Source: Triangularia verruculosa
Lineage: Eukaryota; Ascomycota; Sordariomycetes; Sordariales; Podosporaceae
Direction of reading: 5' to 3'
DNA length: 64,000 nucleotides
NCBI GenBank assembly: GCA_033296885.1
Contig: MU863888.1
Span: 124,001-188,000, forward strand
Shown: positions 33,924-42,583 of the stretch, in pieces
Position numbering within the stretch: the first letter of the stretch is position 1
Layout of the letters: every line of letters starts with the position of its first letter
Made by a program: the position numbers and the translations under genes
The notes under the pieces: generated by a model
What the model was told of the DNA's origin: nothing
What the model saw: only the letters and a program-made list of their open reading frames with translations
The model's database searches: none

Positions 33924-35154
33924 ATGGGTAAACGTGCCTCGTCAACACGGCCGTCCGAGACACCACAGGACCTCGCAATTCAAGAGGTAAGCTCTCCAGG
34001 ACCTAGCCTCCCTAGCCTCCAAATAGCTGATACAAAGGCGATATCAGAAACCAACCGGCTCACACAAACGACGAGCTTCTTCGGCATCTCAGCGAGCCAA
34101 GTCTGATTCAGCCATGGACAGGACGCCCTCCAAGTCCAGCCTGGAGAACAAGGAGCGGGCCTACGTTGCAGCCTCCCGCCGTACGGATCGGAGTCTTGAA
34201 GACCGCATCAAGTCAGCACACCAAGCATCAGATGTTCACTTTGAGCGCACGGGCAAGCGCTATAGAATCACACGAGAGAATGTTGAGAAGGGACTCTGGT
34301 ACGATGAGATTGATGATTTGCCACGACATCGTCTGGCCGAGTACACGATGGACAACCAGAAGAGGCGTCATTACCAGGAGGTTAACGAACAGTTCGCCCG
34401 CGTGTATGGCCGCATTGTGCCTCAGTATCATGCTCCGCACCAAGTTCATTACTCACAAGCATACCTACAGTATGCTGAACCACAGCTGCCAATGCCTGTC
34501 ATGCCCGGGCAGCAACACTTGAGTGGCTATCAGCTGCCACCCCCCCCAATTTCCTACACTGCTGAGGAACCTCTGCCTATGGAATTTATGCAGTACCCGT
34601 ACGGAGCGAACGGGCCCACCAACCAATATACCAGTCGTCGCTCGATTAGTCCTGCGTCGAGCGGCTCCGCAGCTAGCCGGAAGCCAGCTACATCAGTCTC
34701 ACCCGTCTCCAATGGCACCCCGAGCAATCCCACGTCTCCAGAGAGCGAAATTGACAGCAGTGCCGCTGAGATCATGGCCTCTGCATCGAGACACAATTCT
34801 TTTGATCAGTTGGCCACCTCGAACTCACCCATGCTTGCACATGACATGTTTGCCAACTTCACTACGTCTGCTCCGGGCAACACCCTCCTGGCAGGCGCCA
34901 TCGACCCTGAGCTTCACAGCCCGCCTACGGATTACTTTGCCGACCTGAGTTTTGAGGACATGGCTGCTGCTGGGTACCCGCCCCTCGACATCTTCAACTT
35001 CCAGCCACCGGCCCGGATGGTTGACGCTACCGAGGAGGGCTCGCCAGCTGCCGTCACTGCCCCAGAGAATAGCTGGGAAGATCTGCTGAACACGACCGAG
35101 TATGACGAGGTCTCTCTTGCTCAAGGTGCCCAAGGCTGGGCGCATCAAGGGTGA
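33924..35154 (+). CDS. Putative nuclear regulatory protein, 389 aa, family unrecognised
   Basis: Exon 1 is 33924-33986 and exon 2 is 34048-35154. The intron is GTAAGC...CAG in phase 0. The N-terminus is basic (HKRRASSASQRAKS). A conserved-looking helical segment at about residues 57-110 (ERAYVAASRRTDRSLEDRIK, ASDVHFERTGKRYRITRENV) precedes DDLPRHRLAEY. A Tyr/Gln/Pro-rich region (about 150-220), a Ser/Thr-rich stretch and an acidic, hydrophobic C-terminal part with motifs such as DYFADLSFEDMAAAG follow. The layout, a basic helical N-terminus plus disordered acidic tail, resembles fungal transcription regulators, but I see no zinc cluster, bZIP or homeodomain. A partial inverted copy lies 1.3 kb downstream (36492-36695). 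Confidence 0.75.
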
Positions 35155-36491
35155 ACCCGGTGAGACTCATTTAAAGAGTCTTTTATCAAATTATTCGTCT
35201 GTATCGGTACGCCATCGAGGCAATGCCGCGCTCGCTATGGATTTATTGGCTTCTTTGTTCTGGCTTGGTGATTGGGAAACACATCATAAACGAGGAGAAA
35301 AAAACATGGGAAAACGGCAAAGGAATAAACAGGGCATCGGTTGAACTTTTTAATGGGATTGGGAATTGGTCTTCTTTTTCTCACAGCATCTTTTTATTGG
35401 GACTACTTAATTGGATTTGGCAGATAGCGATATCTACCGAACGGGCACAGGATCTAGATGGTCACCCGCGATCACGGATCGCTTCAGGAACAGCAAGGCG
35501 TCCAGGGTATTGGCGCCGAGGTCAGGAGTTTAGGAAAGGGCTGGAAGGCGTTGCGGATTGGGGAGCGGCCGGATTCGCCTTCACAGGCTAGAGTCTGCTG
35601 GGAAAGGAAAAGAGATCTATCCAACTACGACGTACACGAGAGAAGATTTACGACTGTCGAAACGACGTTGATGAATAGATACCCGATACATAACGTATAC
35701 GACATAGACAGGGGATGAGGGGGATGGGAGGTTACACTTTTTTCTAGCTTGGAAATTGAGATTTCGTTGGAAAGAAGTTGCGACGGTGTGTGCCTCTTAC
35801 CAGAGAGATGTTTGGGTGTTGCTTTGCTTCAGTGGTTGTTTGAATGTCGGATGAGGGTGAATATCAATCAAGACGGAACAGAGGAAAGGCTGGGAAACGA
35901 AAAAAAAGTATAGAGCAGCAAATGTATCTTTACCAAAGCCTCCCGGGGACTTTAGTAAGTTGTCAATAGGGAGTGGAAAACAGAATTAAAATGACAAAAT
36001 CCTTTGAGGAAATATTTGGGTTGTTTTGCTAGGTGATATCGTTATGCTTGACTACCTTACGTTAAAGAAAAGACAGATAACTAGGTTTGATTACCCAGGT
36101 CGTGTTAATTATTAAGTCGAGGTTGTCGAACTTGGGAAGACGCTGTTACTGATCTTTCATGGCTTTTTACAACTTTCCCAAGTTGTGAAGTCAGATTGAT
36201 GATGTCTTTTCGTTTGATATCTTTCAAGAGGGAAAAAAGTGTGACGGGGAGATGCAGAGGATTTCGAGGTATATATTGGTCTAGATTTAGGACAAAAGGG
36301 ACAAGCGGGAGTCTGATATCAAGGGCGTCTGGAAGGCTTGGATGGAAGAATGTTGGGTGATTGCTTTTTTAAACGGTATGAACCACACCCAAGAAGAGCC
36401 GCTTCTAAAACGTTACGTTGTTTGTTTCATCTTCCCGACGGAGTGGGATACCACCTGCTCAAGCGGACCAGCGAGCGCTCCCAGGCGCAGG
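35155..36491. other. 1.3-kb intergenic AT-rich region
   Basis: 3' flank of the 389-aa gene. No further gene seen. It is the spacer between that gene and its inverted partial copy. Confidence 0.45.
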
Positions 36492-36695
36492 TAATCGAGC
36501 CACGACTGGTCTGTTGGTTGGTGGGCCCGTTCGCTCCGTACGGGTACTGCATGAATTCCATAGGCAGAGGTTCCTCAGCAGTGTAGGAAATTGGGGGTGG
36601 TGGCAGGCATTGGCGGCTGTGGTTCAGCATACTGTAAGTATGCTTGTGAGTAATGAGCTTGGTACGGAGCATGATACTGAGGCATTATGCCGCAT
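36492..36695 (-). pseudogene. Inverted partial copy of the 389-aa gene
   Basis: The minus strand reads PQYHAPYQAHYSQAYLQYAE and, after a gap of about 37-40 nt and a frame change, PPPPISYTAEEPLPMEFMQY. These correspond to residues of the gene at 33924-35154 (bases about 34410-34650). Nucleotide similarity is obvious by eye, with scattered substitutions. The copy has no start, no N-terminal helical region and no C-terminal tail. Confidence 0.85.
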
Positions 36696-36781
36696 GGAGG
36701 AGGGTGTGGTTCGTTTCCTTGATTCTGTTCTCGGGGCAAAGAACAGTCAAATTGGGAGGGGGACGCCGAGAATATGGTCAC

Positions 36782-36937
36782 ATCGACCTCGGAAATTGGC
36801 ACATATGTTTCGAGGGCGTTGATGCATTTGTCGCTGACCTTCAGGGCGAGGATAAGGATCCTTGAAGCTTGTGGAGAGGTAGCTTGTGAAAGCGGTGGAG
36901 ACCATTACCTCCTCATCGACATTTGGGTGTTGCGGTA
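36782..36937 (-). pseudogene. Second, truncated copy of the HNH-gene first exon
   Basis: The minus strand encodes LPQHPNVDEEVMVSTAFTSY and continues with similarity to bases 3831-3985 of the HNH pseudogene. A one-base length difference shifts the frame part-way. Only about 50 codons of the N-terminal region remain; the HNH motif itself is absent. Confidence 0.8.
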
Positions 36938-37025
36938 ACGCCACGAGACGACCGAAAATAATCTTCTTTTTCAGAGCACCGGTTTGGGAGAGCATCGTTC
37001 GCGAACGAACCGCTCCAACATTCTC

Positions 37026-37532
37026 TTATAAAGAAGGAAACCTCGTTCGCAAACCATGCTCCCTTAAGAGAATGGCAATTTCCCGGCTATTCAGCACGGG
37101 GACGTGTACGAGCTGATATCGACTGGTGTTTGCCCTGATGACCATTTTGTCGGAAAAGTAATCCGTAGTATCCGCCGGGGGGTACGCCAACCATGAGAAG
37201 TAGTTGAAGGGCTGTCCACTGACCTCCTTCATCACCTCGTAAGCAATTATCGTTTTTAGTTTGAAGGACTGAATGTGGGAGGGCAACTGCCCCTCCATTC
37301 GGAAAAGGATCTCGGGGATCATCTTCCGGTAGGCTTTGTCTTCGACCACGCAAGTATATGTTCCATATGTTAAGATATGTTTGACATAATAATACTTGGC
37401 TTGTCCAATTCGAAGGACACGATCAATGGCTTGTGATGCCGTCTGGAGGTTGAACCCCCTCTGCAGCATTATCACCCGTCGAAACATATCACGAGCACGA
37501 CAAGTAAGTTCTTTCAACACCGTTTTATTCAC
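37026..37532 (-). pseudogene. SNF2-type helicase C-terminal fragment
   Basis: A 168-codon open frame contains GFNLQTASQAIDRVLRIGQ, the helicase motif V/VI region of SNF2-family ATPases (GxNLQ...RxxRIGQ). The usual spacer between these motifs is mostly missing. It continues YYYVKHILTYGTY and EDKAYRKMIPEIL, typical of the post-motif-VI tail in fungal SNF2-like proteins. The ATP-binding lobe, Walker A and DEAH box are absent. It abuts other gene fragments, so it is read as a relic. It could still be a C-terminal exon of a degraded gene. Confidence 0.6.
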
Positions 37533-37559
37533 TTTTTATTCTCAGGCCAGAAAAAAAGG

Positions 37560-38036
37560 TTATCAAAAAAGCCACTCCCCCCGCCCTCCTGTTCCCGTCA
37601 CCCCCAAACACCAGACCAGACCAGACCAGACCTTTTTTTTGTAAAAAAAAAAAAAAAAAAAGAAACCCGAGACCCAAGCACCGCAGAGAACACCCCAGAC
37701 CAGACCAGAACCCCAGCAAAAACCACCAGAACCCCCAACCCAGAACCAAAGCACCCCCAAACCCAGAAACCGGAACACCCGAAACCCAGAGCCCCAACAC
37801 CACCACCCACCCAGCAGAACCCAGACCCCGAACCCCCAGATCCCAGACCGCAGTCCCCAAATCCCAATCCCATTTTTTTTTTAAAAAAAAAACAACGAAA
37901 AAAACCCAAGCCCAGCCGACCCAAGAGAAAGAAAAGAGCCCGGGAACCCAGGCACACCACACCGCAGAGAAAACACCCCCCAGAAATCCCAAGGGGTCCC
38001 TCCCAGACAGCAAGCAAGGAGTAGGGGGAGGACCAC
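37560..38036. repeat. C/A-rich, almost T-free tract with CCAGA repeats and A/T runs
   Basis: The + strand is dominated by ACCAGA, ACCCAGA and CCCC blocks with very few G or T outside homopolymer runs (A18 near 37644, T10A11 near 37874). CCAGA is tandemly repeated at about 37609-37633. The minus strand is correspondingly G/T-rich, with many GGGG and GGG tracts at short spacing. It lies where the 3' UTR of the minus-strand gene at 38037-39365 would be. Confidence 0.6.
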
Positions 38037-39365
38037 CTACTCCTGCTGCTGCTGGTTCTCCCGGCGCCACGCCGCCAACACCGCCTCCATCTCATCCTCC
38101 TCCTCCCCACCAGCACCAGCACCACCAGCAACACCCTGGCCCATATCGGCCACGGGCAAGGGGGCAGCAGCAGCAGCCGGAGCCGCCGGCGCCGGGAACC
38201 TCCCCCCGCCGTTGCCGTTGCCGTGGCCGGGCCCGGCCCCCCGCATCCCAGCACCGCCCCCAGCACCAAACCCAGCACCCCCCAACCCAGACGCACGCGC
38301 AGGGCGACCAGCCCCGGCACCAGCACCACCCACCGCCACACCGCCCGCAGGCATCTCCTCCTCCTCTCCCTCCTCCTCCTCCTCGTTATTGTTGTTATTT
38401 TCTTTCTGTTTCGTGGACCAAAAATGTTAGTGTTCGTGTTCAAAAAAAAAGATGCTTGATGTACTACGGTCGAACGCCGGTATGGCCTTCTCCTCTTTCA
38501 CCTCATTGGGCTCTGAGATCAAGATCGCGGGGAGTCGTGGCACGCGAGGTCAAACTGTTGCTTGCGGGTTACGAGTGCTCTGGGGTATGGTGATGATATG
38601 GCAGGGGAAGCAGAGAGTGGTCATGGGCAGTCTGAGAGAGAACCGAACAAAAAGGGGAGACAACCCAAAGACCGACAGGAGAGAGCTGTGGATGTAAAAA
38701 GCGAGACGTAAAACGGGAATTGAACATCTGAGGCTAGACACCAGGCAGACTCTCGTCGTCCGAGACCTAACAACAGGGAAAACATGATTGTCAAGAACGA
38801 CTGGAAGTCAACTGGACTGATCGAGAGGTGAGTGGTGACTTGACATCCACTGACTGATGCAGCTGTAACCCAAGACAAGACCGGACCCATGCCGTCCATC
38901 TCAGACGTAGTGAAGCGTTTCGCTCAACTCAGAAGGGAAGAGCGTCGAAAAACCAGACCAGCACGGCCACTAAGCCAGCTGACTATCCAGGAAAGAAACA
39001 GAGTCGAACCCAAAGACAAAAGACAAGACCAAACAAGACAATGAAAAATGAACTTACGGCCTTCTTGGCCTTCTTCTTCTTCCCGGCCTCGCCGGGAGCC
39101 GCGCGCTTTCGGCCGCCGCCGGCAGCACCGCTCTCCCCAACGCCAGACCCTCCTCTGGGCTGTCGATTCGTTAGCAAATGCTCAAAGTCGCCTGCTCGCT
39201 CGGAATGTCGAGTGTACGTACAGGAGGGGGAGGAGGGGGCCCGGACGGAGCCGGGAGGCCAAACGGCCCGAGGTTGGTCGTGTCGTAGCTATTTATCACA
39301 TCAGCCTTTTGTACTCAAAGTTAGATGATGCGGGAGGATGTGGTGTCGTACCCCGACCGACCCAT
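38037..39365 (-). CDS. Low-complexity basic/acidic hypothetical protein (4 exons)
   Basis: Proposed exons are 39365-39352, 39288-39222, 39159-39058 and 38405-38037. Donors are GTACGA, GTACGT and GTAAGT, acceptors TAG, CAG and CAG; the joined frame gives 183 residues. Order: a short N-terminus (MGRSGYDTTNLGPFGLP), PPPPPP, a Gly/Ser linker, a lysine-rich patch (GKKKKAKKA, nuclear-signal-like), an N5 then Glu-rich block, a long Gly/Ala/Arg-rich region, and a C-terminal helix (DEMEAVLAAWRRENQQQ). Family unknown. The third intron (652 nt) is unusually long for this genome, so an exon could be missing. Frame and amino-acid style are consistent across all junctions. Confidence 0.5.
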
Positions 39366-40619
39366 CGTGAACTTATTTTTTCTTTTTAAAAAAAACGAAA
39401 AAAAACGGCATGGAGTGTTTGTTTGTGTGTGACTGAAACACATGTTAGCATCGAGAACCAAATCTAATAGACAGAAATGAGATGTTGCTGTGACTGAGGC
39501 CTGGGAAGATGAGAATCCACTTCTTCTTTCGTGGAGGCAACAACTTGAGAGCAAGCTTCTCGACCGGCAGCCAAGTCGGCGATGGTCTTGAAGCTTCTCG
39601 ACTGGTAGCCAAGTCGACGATGGAAATGAAGGAGGAGGTGGCGTGGGCAGACGGCCGACTCTGGAGTCGAGGGCATTCCCAGACCCCAGTGTGGTCGTCC
39701 GCCAACGCCGAGTCGCTTTGGCGATCAGCCGAGAAAAGGTTACCCCTTTTAAAGTAAATAAAAGGTGTATCCGCCAAATCCCAAGCTCTGAAGCCAACGA
39801 AACAGGCAAAACGACCAGAAAATGACAACTTACGTTGGTTGGTGGTGGTCGGAGGCGGGCAGCAGTTGGTTTTGTTGCGTGAGGAAAAGAAGAAGAGAGA
39901 GAACGCGAGCTCAAAGGTCGGTCGATAATATCTACGGGTGGGCAGGTTCGTGGCCCAGTGCGAACGTACAGTACACGGACGATTCAAGCCGTCGTTCCTT
40001 CCTCAACAGCTTATCTGGAGGGATCACCAAGTGTGTCGGCGATAAGGGTCGATGTTGGAACGCATGGAGAGGGTTGTGACGCGTGCCCAAGGCATTCAAA
40101 ATTTCAGAAGGATATATATGGAAGGAGCGAGCCAGGCTTCGAATGTTGACGTTGAGCGTGGTTGGCCACGGTTGACGAATTTGCAGAACTGTCCTTTGAT
40201 GGGTGATGTGGCCTGCAGAGGGAGTTCCAGATGAAAGCATTGACGTACATGTTGCAGACTGTAAGCGACAAGGAGGCTTTGGAAGATGAAATGTAGGTTT
40301 CCAGTGCTATCTAGGGCAAACACTGAACTATCTCGAGAAGTCTAACCGTATTCTTGTGCTACATCATCGGCGTTGCAGGTGCCGGGAGCGACTTATATCT
40401 CACCCTCGATTTCACCGACCGGTTTCCCTCCATCTCCCACCACAATAAAAGCAGGACCAAGTACCCTCAACTCTTCCTGCAACTCCCCGTCACCTTTGTT
40501 AACTTTCAAAGCTGGTCAGCTTTTGTCTTCGCTTTGTCTTTGACACACCAACGGCTCCACTCTACCCCTGACAGAAACAAAACAAACCACCAAAACATAC
40601 ATCATCACCCACAGCAACA
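39366..40619. promoter_or_regulatory. 1.25-kb divergent spacer between the 183-aa and 253-aa genes
   Basis: Divergent promoter region. Includes a two-copy tandem repeat at 39553-39623. A CA-rich leader (about 40580-40619) precedes the ATG at 40620. No gene seen. Confidence 0.4.
39553..39623. repeat. Two-copy 38-bp tandem repeat
   Basis: AAGCTTCTCGACCGGCAGCC (39553 on) is repeated as AAGCTTCTCGACTGGTAGCC (39591 on). All differences between the two 33-bp cores are transitions. Confidence 0.7.
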
Positions 40620-41381
40620 ATGAGCAGCAAATATACCAACCCTCATCCTGTATCCTTCCCCAACTCAAGGCCACGGAATGTCATCCGCTCCATCGGCGGC
40701 CACTCTCTCCCTCCCGGCACGCTCTCCCACGAGAATCTCTTTGCATCAGAAAAAATAACACACCCAACAAACCTCCCCGAACACCCCTTCCTCCCCGCCG
40801 ACTCCATCCTCCGTCTCGCCCCTGGAGCCCCACAAACCCAAGCACTCATCTCCCGCGCCAGAGCCTCGCAGCATAGCGCCTCTAAAACATCGTCAAACCC
40901 CTTCCTGAGCCTCGTCACTGACTCAAACGAGCCGCCCAACCCAGAGGAATCCGTCATCCCCTTCGCTGGATTCGAACCAGAGGAGTGGGTCAGGGACATC
41001 AAACGTCATGAAAGAATCCGTCAGATGGGCCTCGAGCAGCTCCGGAAACAGCACACAGAACAGCGCGCTCGACAGGCACTGCTCCAGCTCGACGGTCTCG
41101 AAAGGAGGGAGCCCCCCAGGCCAATGATAGAGCTCACACAAAGACGAGAAGATGCCTATCAGCGCGCGCAGCAAGCCCGGAAGATCAGCGGTGAGGAGTG
41201 GGCGAGGAACTATCAATACCCGAAGCTGTTGAGAAAGGGGGATATCAGAAAGCAGCAAGCGCGAGAAAAGGAGGAGGAGCGGAAAAAACTGGAAGAGAAG
41301 CGGGAAAGGGAGAGAATTGAGTGCCGGAAGGCGTTTGATGCCGCTACTGCCGAGGAACTGAGGAGGAAGGGGTATGATTAG
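40620..41381 (+). CDS. Charged coiled-coil hypothetical protein, 253 aa
   Basis: A single exon after a CA-rich leader (CAACAATGAGC). Residues 1-110 are hydrophilic and Pro/Ser-rich. Residues about 120-253 are strongly charged and helical (ERIRQMGLEQLRKQ, REDAYQRAQQARKISGEEW), ending in a long Lys/Glu/Arg coiled coil (REKEEERKKLEEKRERERIE). No catalytic motif, signal peptide or membrane helix. I do not recognise the family. It is convergent with the dehalogenase gene, with 100 bp between stop codons. Confidence 0.75.
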   Translation: MSSKYTNPHPVSFPNSRPRNVIRSIGGHSLPPGTLSHENLFASEKITHPTNLPEHPFLPADSILRLAPGAPQTQALISRARASQHSASKTSSNPFLSLVTDSNEPPNPEESVIPFAGFEPEEWVRDIKRHERIRQMGLEQLRKQHTEQRARQALLQLDGLERREPPRPMIELTQRREDAYQRAQQARKISGEEWARNYQYPKLLRKGDIRKQQAREKEEERKKLEEKRERERIECRKAFDAATAEELRRKGYD

Positions 41382-41481
41382 TACACAAACAGCTATAGAG
41401 ATATACCCTATCAGCATTGATCATAGCATATACCTCCTCTAGACAGCAAAACAACTCGCGTCGTCCCGAACAACCCCCTCC

Positions 41482-42198
41482 TCACTCCCTCCCCCCCTTA
41501 GCCCACGCAATAATCCCCTCCACCCCCTCATCAACCCCCTTAACAACCAAATCCGGCCTCCCCCCCCCCTCAACCCCCAACCCATCCCCAAGCCGATCCA
41601 CCCACCCACCCCCCTCCCGATCCACCCAACAAGCCCTCAACCCCGCCGCCTTCGCCCCCAGCACATCAAACGGATTCCCACTCACCAACCACACCTCCCC
41701 CTTTTCCCTCCCAACCTCCCCAACCAAATACTCATACACTTTCGGGTCAGGTTTATACCTCCCCACCCCCTCCACACAAACCACCCCCCTAAACACCTCC
41801 CGCAAACCCTTCAAACTCCCCTCCACCATCCCCCTCGTCCCATTACTAAACACATACGCCTCCACCAACCCCCCATTCTCCTCCATCACCCCCAGCGCAC
41901 CAGGAACCTCAGGAAACACCTCGAGGTTATCATACGCAGACATAATACTTTCTATTTGTTTGCCCGTGATGTCAGGAACGACGTGCTTAAGCGCGGACCG
42001 GGTGATGCTGGCAAAGTCGGTGAATATCCCCATGGAATTCGACCGCCAGGTGTACTCCAGCTGATACCGCCGCCACAGCCCCGCTAGCTCTTCTGCTTTT
42101 TGAGACGAAAGGGAGAGGGTTGAGGAGAGGGAGGCGGAGATGGAGGCGGGGGAGAGGAGGGTGCCGTAGAGGTCGAAGGCGATGGTTGTTTTGGTCAT
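41482..42198 (-). CDS. Haloacid dehalogenase type II (HAD superfamily)
   Basis: A single exon of 238 residues, the normal length for L-2-haloacid dehalogenases. HAD motifs are in order: motif I FDLYGTLL with nucleophile D9, motif II FSNG (S118, N119), catalytic K149 in RYKPDPKVYEY, and motif IV-like SGNPFDVLGAKAAG (S173, N175, D178). The SGNPFD form and YxPDP context are typical of the type II dehalogenase subgroup rather than of phosphatases. The predicted reaction is hydrolytic removal of halide from 2-haloacids; the physiological substrate in fungi is uncertain. Cytosolic, with no targeting signal. The antisense strand is C-rich and open but is a shadow. Confidence 0.88.
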   Translation of the reverse strand: MTKTTIAFDLYGTLLSPASISASLSSTLSLSSQKAEELAGLWRRYQLEYTWRSNSMGIFTDFASITRSALKHVVPDITGKQIESIMSAYDNLEVFPEVPGALGVMEENGGLVEAYVFSNGTRGMVEGSLKGLREVFRGVVCVEGVGRYKPDPKVYEYLVGEVGREKGEVWLVSGNPFDVLGAKAAGLRACWVDREGGGWVDRLGDGLGVEGGGRPDLVVKGVDEGVEGIIAWAKGGRE

Positions 42199-42583
42199 TT
42201 TTGTAAATTACTTTTCTTTTTGTGGCTATAGAAAAAGGATGGGTTTAATGAGAGGATCGGGATAAGCTTGGAAAAGGGGGGGTTGTGGGTGTATTTATGT
42301 CGAGGTTGTTGCAGTGAGAGAGATGATGGGTTAATTATTCGGCTAACATCTGCCCTACCACTTACCCCGCGTCATGATCGCCGCTAGGGTCGCTAAAAAG
42401 TGACAGTGCTGAATGCAGTCACCGTGATAAACAAGGCAGACTGTCTACCAGATATTCACTGTTCATAAATGTTGTTATATTCTGGACTCATCTTGGTCAC
42501 GATAACGCTTACGTGGTATGATGTTCTAATGAGATAATATTCAGGGGGTACGGGTACTCTACCCGGGTATCATTTTTGCACCT
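42199..42583. other. intergenic between dehalogenase and NOP9
   Basis: Dehalogenase promoter side and NOP9 3' flank. Nothing further seen. Confidence 0.4.

Noticed and set aside
41417..42064. 215-codon Pro/Ser-rich open frame on the + strand
   Set aside because: Antisense shadow of the dehalogenase gene, whose five HAD motifs are clear on the minus strand.
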